NCBI RefSeq assembly: GCF_039521925.1
Contig: NZ_BAAACY010000006.1
Coordinates: 1-64,000, forward strand
DNA from: Virgibacillus salarius
Lineage (GTDB): Bacteria > Bacillota > Bacilli > Bacillales > Amphibacillaceae
Length of the DNA stretch: 64,000 nucleotides
Direction of reading: 5' to 3'
Position numbers and translations under genes: made by a program. Below, one piece after another: positions 36,758 to 46,200 of this stretch. The notes beneath the pieces are model-generated. The model saw only the letters and a program-made list of their open reading frames with translations. It had not been told where the DNA came from and did no database searches. Each line of letters opens with the position of its first letter. Positions within the stretch are counted from its first letter, which is position 1.

Positions 36758-37687
36758 ATGAAAGTATGTACGCAGCTTTGCCGATCAAATAAATATAAGT
36801 GGACAGGAATTTTATTACTGTTAGCATTTATTGCTTTAGTAGGTTGCTCGAAAAATGAGGTAAGTAATCATAGTAACCAAAAGAAGCAAGAAACTGACAT
36901 CAAGGCCACTTTTAGCAAACTTGAGAAAGAATTTGATGCCAGACTTGGTGTGTTTGCTCTAGATACTGGAACAAATAAAACGATAGCTTATCGCTCAGAA
37001 GAACGTTTTGCATATGCTTCAACGCATAAAGCCTTAGCGGTGGGAGCGCTGTTACAACAAAAATCAATGGAAGATTTAGAACAAAGAATTACCTATACTA
37101 AAGATGACCTTGTAAATTATAACCCAATCACAGAAAAGCATGTGGATACAGGGATGACGCTAAAGGAGCTATCCGATGCTTCTATTCGTTTTAGTGATAA
37201 TACAGCAGCTAATCTTATATTCAATCAAATAGGTGGCCCTAGTGGATTGAAAGATACACTTAGGGGTTTAGGGGATGAGGTTACTAATCCCCAGCGAAAG
37301 GAACCAGCATTAAATGAATTTACACCAGGAGAAACAGCTGATACTAGCACACCAAAGGCACTTGTTACTAGCCTCCAAGCTTTCACACTTGGAGATGTAC
37401 TTCCAGAGGAAAAACGAACGATATTAGTAGATTGGCTTAAGCGAAATACGACGGGAGATAATTTGATTCGTGCAGGTGTTCCAAGTAATTGGGAGGTTGC
37501 AGATAAAACGGGAGCTGCTTCATATGGTACGCGAAACGATATTGCTATCATTTGGCCAACAAAAGTTGATCCGATTGTTCTTGCCATACTTTCTGATCGG
37601 GATAAAGAGGATGCTGATTATAATGATAAGCTTATTGCACAGGCAACAAAGAAAGTAATAGAACTTCTCTATTTAGATAAAGAGTAG
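36758..37687 (+). CDS. bla: Class A beta-lactamase, lipoprotein
   Basis: A 309-residue class A serine beta-lactamase. The signal peptide ends in the lipobox LVGC with Cys30 as lipidation site, so it should be tethered outside the membrane as for B. licheniformis BlaP. All family motifs are present: STHK (acylation Ser), SDN, the omega-loop EPALN with the deacylation Glu, and KTG (ADKTGAA). It lies 200 bases after the PBP gene, and no separate BlaI dyad is visible in that gap, so cotranscription is likely. Confidence 0.93.
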   Translation: MKVCTQLCRSNKYKWTGILLLLAFIALVGCSKNEVSNHSNQKKQETDIKATFSKLEKEFDARLGVFALDTGTNKTIAYRSEERFAYASTHKALAVGALLQQKSMEDLEQRITYTKDDLVNYNPITEKHVDTGMTLKELSDASIRFSDNTAANLIFNQIGGPSGLKDTLRGLGDEVTNPQRKEPALNEFTPGETADTSTPKALVTSLQAFTLGDVLPEEKRTILVDWLKRNTTGDNLIRAGVPSNWEVADKTGAASYGTRNDIAIIWPTKVDPIVLAILSDRDKEDADYNDKLIAQATKKVIELLYLDKE

Positions 37688-37728
37688 GTTGGAGCAATCT
37701 AAATATAACAGTAAATTTCTTTTAGACT

Positions 37729-37772
37729 AGAATCGGGACGTACTATTCGTATGTCTTCTCGATTCTTTTTTT
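37729..37772 (+). terminator. Terminator after beta-lactamase
   Basis: Stem AGAATCGGGA with TTCTCGATTCT around a loop with inner TACTATTCGTA, then T7. Confidence 0.85.
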
Positions 37773-37935
37773 GTTAGGTATGTTATAGTTTTATATTTCT
37801 TTATTTACGTATTAGAGATTTAAGCGTTGCATATAAAGGTAGTGAAAGATCTAATACTTGGTTATATCGCCTTGTGCCTATGAACAAGGGAAACGCTAAA
37901 TCTTTGATCACGAACTACTTATGATAGGTATCCCA

Positions 37936-38109
37936 TTTACCCCACATATAACTAGCAGTAAGCCCCTGACTTCAAGCAAAAAAGTGAACCCAATATTGGT
38001 AAGAGGGGGTTCGACTGCTAGCAAATGTCCGATTGATTCAATGGTCTTTAGGTCATTACTACCAATCAATGGGGATAAACAATCCTCCACGGATGGAAGT
38101 TTCACTTTA
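37936..38109 (+). repeat. Same-strand dispersed repeat, copy R5 (longest form)
   Basis: About 174 bases. CTAGCAGT (37952-37959) pairs with ACTGCTAG (38014-38021); relative to copy R2 this is a compensated G-C to A-T change. GAACCC/GGGTTC forms an inner stem. It contains GTCCGATTGATTCAATGGTC, and the right block ends TTCACTTTA exactly at the stop codon of the converging LysR gene. Confidence 0.88.
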
Positions 38110-38988
38110 TTATTTAGGTTGATCGAAAGTATGTTTAGCAACCTTAAGAAACTCTTTTACAGCGGGAGATGCATTTGAAATTGAACTGCAAGCTAGTGCA
38201 ACTTCACGCCAATTAATAATATTTAATTTACCTATTTTAATAGTTTGCTGTGTTTTTAGAAATAGCGCTGGACCGATTGTAACTCCGAGCCCTTCCTGTA
38301 CCATATTGGCTATTGTATTACAGTCATGTACTTCGAAGCGGATAACAGGTTTAACATTTGCTTGCTTAAACAACGCTTCTACATGTGCTTGGTACATACC
38401 TGTTGGCATGATAAAAGGTTCATCTTGTAAATCTTGCATATTTACCGTTTGTTTGTTAAAAAACTTATGTTCTGGATGAAAAGCGATAACCATTTCATCT
38501 TTTATTAGAGGTACAAGATCAAAGTCTGAGGTCGATCTATCCTCCACAACAAACCCTATGTCTATAATTCCTGAATTCAGCCATTCGGTAATTTCTTCGT
38601 ATGTCCCCTCATAAAATCTAAATTCTATTTTAGGATGCTTTTTTTGAAATTTTGCAAGTATTTTTGGTAATAAACAAGAAGAGGCGCTCGAAAAAGTACC
38701 AATATGAATCGTGCCTATTTCTAGATTAGTTGCTAGAGCTACTTCCTGGTTTATTTTTTCCATATTATTTAGCACTTCTCTCATATGAGGAAGGATTTTT
38801 TGCCCCACTTCTGTAAGTGCTATCCCTTTTCGGCGATCACGAATTAATAAGGTCACACCCCATTCTGATTCCAGACTGGCAATAGCATGACTTACAGCTG
38901 ATTGGGTCATATTTAACCTTTCCGCGGCTTTGGTAAAACTCCCCACCTCCATCACTTTCGTTATAATTTCAAAGCGAACAAGACTCAT
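38110..38988 (-). CDS. LysR family transcriptional regulator
   Basis: A 292-residue LysR regulator. The N-terminal winged helix (about 1-60: FTKAAERLNMTQSAVSHAIASLE) is followed by a two-lobed substrate-binding domain (about 88-285). It is divergent from an MFS exporter gene, with 101 bases between, and such pairs usually mean the regulator controls the pump. The effector is unknown. Its stop codon coincides with the edge of repeat R5. Confidence 0.9.
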   Translation of the reverse strand: MSLVRFEIITKVMEVGSFTKAAERLNMTQSAVSHAIASLESEWGVTLLIRDRRKGIALTEVGQKILPHMREVLNNMEKINQEVALATNLEIGTIHIGTFSSASSCLLPKILAKFQKKHPKIEFRFYEGTYEEITEWLNSGIIDIGFVVEDRSTSDFDLVPLIKDEMVIAFHPEHKFFNKQTVNMQDLQDEPFIMPTGMYQAHVEALFKQANVKPVIRFEVHDCNTIANMVQEGLGVTIGPALFLKTQQTIKIGKLNIINWREVALACSSISNASPAVKEFLKVAKHTFDQPK

Positions 38989-39089
38989 GAGTTATTACTC
39001 ATCTCCTTCATTAAAAATATCAATTTTACTTATGTTATCACAGGGCATAAAATGAGAACAAGTCTTGAGGTGATAAGGAGCTGTAGAAA

Positions 39090-40271
39090 TTGAATCAAAA
39101 ACTAAATTTAAATATATTTTTACTTGCTTTAGGAGCATTTGTTACAGGTACTGCAGAGTTTGTTGTTTCTGGAATTTTAGAAATTATTTCTGTTGATTTA
39201 GATATAACCATTGCATTAGCAGGTCAATTGATAACCGTATATTCTTTGTCTTATGCTATAGGAGCACTCGTCTTGGTTATGTTAACTGCAACATTTGAAC
39301 GAAAAAAAGTATTATTATATTCCATCTTTACATTTATCTTAGGAAATATAATTGCATGTTTTAGTTATGACTACGCTTTACTTATGATATCACGAGTTAT
39401 TATGGCTATGAGTGGTGGATTGTATATTGTAGTTGCAACGAATTATGCTGCTCAAATTTCTACGCCTGAAAAAAGAGGTGGTGCCATAGCAACTGTTATC
39501 ACGGGCTTTACCGTTTCGTTAGTACTTGGAGTTCCAATAGGAACATATTTAGCAGCTTATGTAGATTGGCGGTATATCTTTCTAATTATTGCCTTCATCA
39601 CGGTCCTTATTTTATATTTCCTTTACAAAAGATTACCTTGGATTAAAGGGAATACGCCACTCCCTTTTAAGCAACAAATACAGATAATCAAGGATAAGCG
39701 ACTATTTACAGGGTTACTAACTACCGTATTTTGGATTCTCGGATATACAATGGTGTTTGCATATATTTCGCCGTTATTAGGTACAACTGCTGGATTATCT
39801 ATAGAGATGATTAGTGTCGTATTATTCGTTTTAGGTACGTTTGCTTTTATTGGCTCTCGATTTGGGGGGTATGCAGTAGATAAATGGGGTCCAAATCGAA
39901 CGATATCAATTAGTTTATTCATTCACGCAATGGCTTTATTTTCTTTAACGTTTACAACGCAGTCAACAATAGGCGTTTTTATTACCGTAATGGTTTGGGG
40001 AGCAGCTACTTGGACAACAACACCTGCGAAGCAATTTTACCTTATTACATTGAAGCCGGATTCGTCTGAAACGATACTAAGCTTTAATACAGCATTGATG
40101 AATGTTGGGATGACTCTTGGGGCTGCTTTCGGAGGTATAATCATACAGTATATTTCCATTTTATATTTAAGTTGGATTAGTGGTTTATTTGTAGTTCTAG
40201 CTTTAATTTTCATTACATGTTCGTTTCACTTAAATAAAATAAAATCAACGAATGTACACATAGACAACTAG
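39090..40271 (+). CDS. MFS transporter, AraJ/DHA1 type
   Basis: A 393-residue carrier with 12 predicted membrane segments. The N-terminal GTAEFVVSGILEII motif and GxxxGxPxGxxLA (VLGVPIGTYLA) in helix 5 are those of AraJ/YdhP-like DHA1 exporters of sugars or drugs. The TTG start is 8 bases after AAGGAG. It is probably controlled by the divergent LysR protein. Confidence 0.86.
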   Translation: MNQKLNLNIFLLALGAFVTGTAEFVVSGILEIISVDLDITIALAGQLITVYSLSYAIGALVLVMLTATFERKKVLLYSIFTFILGNIIACFSYDYALLMISRVIMAMSGGLYIVVATNYAAQISTPEKRGGAIATVITGFTVSLVLGVPIGTYLAAYVDWRYIFLIIAFITVLILYFLYKRLPWIKGNTPLPFKQQIQIIKDKRLFTGLLTTVFWILGYTMVFAYISPLLGTTAGLSIEMISVVLFVLGTFAFIGSRFGGYAVDKWGPNRTISISLFIHAMALFSLTFTTQSTIGVFITVMVWGAATWTTTPAKQFYLITLKPDSSETILSFNTALMNVGMTLGAAFGGIIIQYISILYLSWISGLFVVLALIFITCSFHLNKIKSTNVHIDN

Positions 40272-40420
40272 CACAGTAATGAAAAAGGGGTAATCGGATT
40301 ATTGGATGGAAAGAGGTTAAGAGCTGGCTCTATCCTCGCAATTTTCCGAATACCCTAGTTATCAACTGCTACGACTATCATATTCTAATACATAATTTAC
40401 ATATGTCTAACCATGATTGG

Positions 40421-41176
40421 TTAATGTGCCATCATTTCATGGGCAATATCGTGACCATCCATTTCTGATGGATAGTAGGTTGGCCAGTTGTTGACTTCTT
40501 CCAGTAAATCTTCACGGCTGTCACCCCAATATAGGTGGTAATGCCCAGCTTCGTTTGGATAGATACTATGATCACTGAATTGAATATACTGAGGAAGCTC
40601 TTCAGTTTCTTCAACTAGTTTAAATATGTATCTTACTCCCCTATTTCCCGCGTCATATGTTAGGATTTCGTACCCATCATAGGTATATTCACCTGTATAT
40701 TTATCGCCATTTTTGAAGAACGTTACCATATCCCCTTGAATTAGGATACGATCAACATCCGTTTGATAGCCTTTATTATAATATTTCTTATACGCTTCAG
40801 CTGTCTTATCACCTTCATTTTCAGCCTTATAAACGAATACCTCATCAAGCGTCCCATCTTGTAAATATGGATATACAGATTGCCAGTCACCTTCCCAATC
40901 TGAGAGTGAACGATCTTTCACTTGACTGTCTTCAAAATACCCTTCGTAAATTTGTTTTGTTTCTTCATCAAGTGCATGACTGTGGTCGTGATCATGGTCG
41001 TGATTATGATCATGCTCATTTGTATTATCAGTTGTTTGCTCTTGCTGTTTAGAAGTGTTGCCGGATGATGATTTTTCATTATCTTCCTTAGATGAGCCTG
41101 AATTTTGACACCCTGCTAATACTAGTAACGAACTAATGGTTACTATGCTAAACCATTTTATAAATGAAATACGCAT
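40421..41176 (-). CDS. zinT: ZinT/YodA-like zinc-binding lipoprotein
   Basis: A 251-residue secreted protein. The signal peptide ends in the lipobox LAGC (Cys22). A His/Asp-rich stretch HDHNHDHDHDHSH (about 56-68) precedes a ZinT/YodA calycin-like domain (about 75-251), which in this family binds zinc and delivers it to the Znu importer or stores it outside the membrane. A consensus Zur box lies just upstream, so expression should rise in zinc starvation. No znuABC genes are in the window. Confidence 0.92.
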   Translation of the reverse strand: MRISFIKWFSIVTISSLLVLAGCQNSGSSKEDNEKSSSGNTSKQQEQTTDNTNEHDHNHDHDHDHSHALDEETKQIYEGYFEDSQVKDRSLSDWEGDWQSVYPYLQDGTLDEVFVYKAENEGDKTAEAYKKYYNKGYQTDVDRILIQGDMVTFFKNGDKYTGEYTYDGYEILTYDAGNRGVRYIFKLVEETEELPQYIQFSDHSIYPNEAGHYHLYWGDSREDLLEEVNNWPTYYPSEMDGHDIAHEMMAH

Positions 41177-41192
41177 AAATACTCCTCCTCAT

Positions 41193-41213
41193 AAATCGTA
41201 ATTATTACGATTT
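41193..41213 (-). promoter_or_regulatory. Perfect Zur box upstream of zinT
   Basis: 10-base arms AAATCGTAAT (41193-41202) and ATTACGATTT (41204-41213) around one T, identical to the B. subtilis Zur consensus. It is 16 bases from the zinT start codon, an occlusive position. Confidence 0.95.
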
Positions 41214-41619
41214 AGATTATACATATATGGAGTGCGAACGTCAAGACAAAATGTATCCATCCTTACTGAATGAAAATCTACTTTGCATAGGATAGGTGCC
41301 ATGTCATCTTCATAGTCTTTCTTTTAGAAAGGGTTTTTGGATATGAGAGGTTAATAGATAACAATCCAAATATAAAAAGGGGAGAGTTAAATGAATACCT
41401 TTTAATTTGGGCTGTGACAAAACTAAAGAGGATAAAATAGCTCTTTCAAAAAAGGATAAAAACTCCTATAATATTATCAGACTATGCTCTCCTACTTTTA
41501 TTGCATACGAAGGTGATTTAATAATGCTATTTTATAATCGTATATTAATAATGATACCGCCCTTCCCCTAGCTGGTCTCTTTGTTTTTAACATAGACCAT
41601 GCTTGTAGGAGGGCAAAAA

Positions 41620-42798
41620 ATGAAAAAATATACAGCACCATCTTTACTTTTAATGATTGTTCTGGTGGCTTTTCCACAAATTAGCGAAACAATCTATACG
41701 CCAGCTTTGCCGGATATTGCTAATGCGATTGGTGCTACAAATAATTCGGTGCAGTTAACCTTAAGTATTTACTTTATTGGTTTCGCCTTCGGGGTTTTCT
41801 GTTGGGGATGGGTCTCTGATTTAATCGGCCGGAGACCAGCAATGCTAAGTGGTTTAGTTTTCTATGGAATAGGAAGTGTGATGTGTTTTTATTCTGAAAC
41901 CGTTACTTTCCTTCTTGTTAGCCGCTTCATTCAGGCTTTTGGGGCAGCTACTGGGTCAGTTATTACGCAAACCATTTTACGAGAAAGTATGTCTGGAAGT
42001 ACAAGACATGTTATGTTTGCACAAATATCTGCAGTTATCGCTTTCACACCTGCAGTAGGTCCACTTATCGGTGGTTGGGTGGATCAGGAACTTGGGTTTA
42101 AGGCTGTCTTTTTAGTGCTTGTTATAATGAGTATTTTGTTGTTTATCTATGCTTTTTTCAGGCTACCGGAGACAACGAATGGTTTAACAAGAAAACGAGT
42201 CGCCATTTTGCCTGTTGCTAAACGAATTGTTTTTTCTCCACGTGTCTTTGTCTTTGGATTGCTAATTGGTGGTATAAACGGAATTTTGTTCAGCTATTAT
42301 GCGGAAGCCCCCTTTATCTTTATGGAACACTTTCATATGTCTCCAGGTATGTTTGGTTTCCTAGGTATAATTGTGGCGTTGGCATCTATTATTGGAGCTA
42401 TAATCTCAAGAAAATTATTAACCATATATCAGCCAGAGAGAATTATTCACCTTGGATGCTTCGTAATGATTGTAGGCTCTTTGTTATTAACATTGGCCGT
42501 TATTTTCACAGCTTCATTTAATCTAGCATTACTGCTAGGTATTTTAGTTGCAGTTTTTATCATGTTAATAGGAGCAGGTATTGCTTTACCAAACTGTTTG
42601 AGCCTTGCGCTTGTGGATTTTCAAGATGTTATAGGAACAGCCGGGGCAGTTTTCAGTTTAGGCTATTACATGTTAGTTAGTTTAGTAACGACGGGAATGA
42701 GTTTTCTTCATAATGGTTCATTGATTACGATGCCATTATATTTTTTGAGTATAAGTGTTGTTATGTGGGCACTTGGTAAAAAGTATATTTTGAGATAA
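41620..42798 (+). CDS. MFS multidrug transporter, Bcr/CflA type
   Basis: A 392-residue carrier with 12 membrane segments. Motif A is GWVSDLIGRRP (about 65-75), and FPQISETIYTPALPDIA near the N-terminus is typical of the Bcr/CflA DHA1 group that exports bicyclomycin, chloramphenicol and similar compounds. I use ATG 41620, seven bases after GTAGGAGGG. It is monocistronic and followed by a terminator. Confidence 0.87.
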   Translation: MKKYTAPSLLLMIVLVAFPQISETIYTPALPDIANAIGATNNSVQLTLSIYFIGFAFGVFCWGWVSDLIGRRPAMLSGLVFYGIGSVMCFYSETVTFLLVSRFIQAFGAATGSVITQTILRESMSGSTRHVMFAQISAVIAFTPAVGPLIGGWVDQELGFKAVFLVLVIMSILLFIYAFFRLPETTNGLTRKRVAILPVAKRIVFSPRVFVFGLLIGGINGILFSYYAEAPFIFMEHFHMSPGMFGFLGIIVALASIIGAIISRKLLTIYQPERIIHLGCFVMIVGSLLLTLAVIFTASFNLALLLGILVAVFIMLIGAGIALPNCLSLALVDFQDVIGTAGAVFSLGYYMLVSLVTTGMSFLHNGSLITMPLYFLSISVVMWALGKKYILR

Positions 42799-42820
42799 TA
42801 AAGAATTGAATTGAATTGAA

Positions 42821-42857
42821 GAGAAGCGCCTTGTTCCCAAGGTGTTTCTCTCTTTTT
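42821..42857 (+). terminator. Terminator after Bcr/CflA-type gene
   Basis: GAGAAGCGCCTTG (42821-42833) with CAAGGTGTTTCTC (42838-42850), then CTTTTT. Confidence 0.88.
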
Positions 42858-43007
42858 CTGTTTTAGTAACAAGTAATTAAACGGGATTAGGTAATTGGCT
42901 GCTTTTCAAATAAAAGATTCATAGAACTACTTCGCACTATCTCTTTAATGAACTAATAAATCTAATAATAAGCAATATTCATAAAAAATAGAACAACATC
43001 TTTGTTG

Positions 43008-43020
43008 TGAAAGCGTTTCA
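43008..43020 (+). promoter_or_regulatory. CcpA cre site upstream of GH101 gene
   Basis: TGAAAGCGTTTCA fits the catabolite-responsive element consensus, embedded in a longer TTGTTG/CAACAA dyad. It lies about 185 bases upstream of the glycosidase start and suggests glucose repression. Confidence 0.75.
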
Positions 43021-43069
43021 ACAACGTTAACCTTAATTTGTAACCGTGCAATTGTAGGGAGGTTCCTGT

Positions 43070-43136
43070 TTTATCCCGCACATAATTGGCAGTAGTGAGG
43101 TTAAACAAAACCCTAACTGATTGAAGTTTCACTTTA
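43070..43136 (+). repeat. Same-strand dispersed repeat, copy R6 (short form)
   Basis: TTTAT flank, CCCGCACATAATTGGCAGTA, GGTTAAACAAAACCC stem-loop, ACTGATTGAAGTTTCACTTTA then T. It lies between the cre site and the GH101 ribosome site, so it is probably within the leader. Confidence 0.85.
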
Positions 43137-43203
43137 TGGAAATAAACCTACTTGTCCTCCCAATCTAATTTAAGTTATTAAAATAAAGGAGGTAAATGGA
43201 TCA

Positions 43204-46200
43204 ATGATAAAAAAATGTGCACAGAAAGTATGTACAGTGTTACTAGCATTTATGTTAACTGTTTCTTATCTAAGTATAATTAATCGCTCATCAGCTTATG
43301 CAGAAGGTTGGAATCAAGATACTTCTGCTGGAGATGAAACAACTGAAATCACACAGCAAAAGGGGAACAGCAACATGAGATCTGCAGTGGAGGAGAAAAT
43401 TGGAAAAAAGGATGAAAATTCAAAAGAATCACCAAGCGGGGAGGGATTACAAACTATTGATTCTACTAGTAATCAGACAGAAATTAATGATGAGAACTTG
43501 GAAGAAGGGGACTTAGAAATTATTCAAGGTGACGGTACGATAACCTATCACGATGATGGGTCTGCAACATTTGGAATTACATCGAGCGGAAAAAATAAAA
43601 TAGTCTATAAAAATATGGAAGAAATGAAAAATGGTATTTTTGAAGCAGACATTACATCAGATACAGATTTGAATCGTTTCGGAGTTATTTTTCGAGTACA
43701 AGATCCCTCTGCGTATACGTATGTGGGAACGGAGGATCAGAACAATCAGTACTTCCATGAGCTCTTCGGTCCAGTGAACAAATGGACTTCGCTAACGAAA
43801 GGGATGGCGATAGAGGCAGACCAAACATACCATTTGCGTGTACGATTTATTAATGATTCAGCAACGCTCTTCATTAATGATGAAAAAATAGGATCATGGA
43901 CGCAGTCTGGTGGTGTAGATAAAGCGGGATTAATTGGCTTAGAGAAGAGCCGCGGAGCTGCTAATATTACGATTTCGAATGTGCATATGAAGGAGTACAT
44001 GCCTCCAGATCCACCAGATCTAGAGCCAATAGAGCAGACAATAAGCTCAGATTATATGAATGTAACAATTGATGAAGTGTTTCCTAGAGTAATCAAATAC
44101 TCTGTTGGTAACAGTGTAATGAATGGGCAGCTATCACCAGTTTATGGATTAAAAATAAATAATATGCTTTACTATCCTGAAGTAAGCTTTGAAAAGGTTA
44201 GTGATCAGGAAGTGATTTATACGCTAGCTGTTCAGGATGAGTTTGAGGACCTTGATGCTACGTTTACCCTTTCACTAAAAGTGAATGGCAATAAGGTTGT
44301 TTATAGCTTTGAGGAAATAAATAATAACGGGAATACCACCATTGAAACAATCGAATTTGCAGATATGAATTTTATCTCAGTAAATGCTTCGCAAGCTGAT
44401 GCAAATGCTAAATTAACCAATCTCAGTAGTGATGTTACCAAGCCCGGTGATACGACTGTGAATGTAGACTCATCAATAGAGGAAATAGGAAGTTCAAAGG
44501 GGTACTATGCTGCCTTTCTGTCAACAAACGAACTAAGTGCAGGGGTATGGTCCAGTTCAGAAGTAGATGGCTACCATAACTTGATTGCCAACCGGTACGT
44601 AAATGGTAATGGTAATAAAGCGCTAGGTATTGCATCCAACGCTCTTTATTACCATAGGGAGTTTATGTCAGAACCATCCTCTAATAAGCCGACCATAAAA
44701 ATTGCCATTGCAGAGGATTTAAACGCAGATAACAACGTAGATTGGCAGGACGGAGCAATTGCATACCGTGATATTATGCAGACGATTAAGGGATCGGAAA
44801 ACGTAAACAATAATGTAGGCATGCGCATTGCCATGAATTTTGGCTCACAGACCCAGCAGCCATTTCTGAAAACGCTAGACAATGTTAAAAAGGTAGCACT
44901 TGCAACAGATGGATTAGGACAGGCTGTTCTGCTTAAAGGTTATGGAAATGAAGGACATGACAGTGCTCACCCAGATTACGGTGATATTGGCGAGCGTATG
45001 GGTGGTTCAATAGATTTAAACAAACTTATTGAAGAGGGTCATCAGTACAATGCGGAATTTGGTGTTCACATTAATGCCCAAGAAACGTATCCAGAAGCAG
45101 ATGCTTTTAGTGACGATTTGATTAACGGTCCTAATGCCAAAGGGTGGGGGTGGTTAGACCAGTCATACACTATTGATAAATTGAAAGATTTGTACTCGGG
45201 TGCACGTGCTCAAAGATTGGATGAATTAAAAGCAGCCGCACCTGAACTTGATTTTATATACCTAGATGTTTGGTATCAGGATCAATGGGAGTCCGATCGG
45301 ATTGCTGAGCAAATTGTGGACAGAGGGTGGAGGATGACAACAGAATTTGGTACAGCTGTTCCAAATTATTCCACATGGCAGCATTGGGCAACGGACAAAA
45401 ATTATGGTGGCTCAGCAAGCAAGGGTATTAACTCTGAAGTGCTTCGTTTTATTAGTAATCATCAAAAAGATTCCTGGGTACTAAATTGGCCAGAAGTGGG
45501 AGGTACAGCGGATCATCCATTACTTGGTGGATTTGAGTTAGCTGGTTTTGAAGGATGGCAATCGGATAAGAACTTCGATCACTTCATTCGCATGACATTT
45601 GATACGAATTTACCGACGAAGTTTTTACAAAAATATTATGTAATGAATTGGGAAACAACAGAAGGTGACCCAACGAAAACCAATTTAGAAAAAGCAATCA
45701 AGTTAAAGGATCCAAGCAATGGAGATCAAGTTGAAGTGAGACGAAAAAATGATTCGAGAGAACGAATCATTCGTCTTAATGACAATGTCATACTTGACGG
45801 TCATACGTATTTGCTGCCATGGATCGAGCAGGATTTCGAGAAACCAACACCTGATTCTAATAAACTATATCACTGGAATTTGGAAGGTGGAGAGACTACA
45901 TGGACACTTCCGAATGAATACGAGGATGCTGCGAGTCTAAAAGTTTATAAGCTAACAGATCAAGGTAGAACGGATATGCATGAGGTAGAGGTAGTTGATA
46001 ATCAAATTACACTGAACGCGGAAGCAGCAACTCCTTATATTATTGTTGCTGGCGACGATCAACAAATAAAGGTTGAGGAATGGAGTACTGGTAACCATAT
46101 TCATGATTCTGGGTTTAATACAGGGACAATTAAAGATAAGTTTACAAAGGTTAAAGGTGATAAGAAAGCTGTCAGTGTAAATAGAACAGACCAAGCAGAG

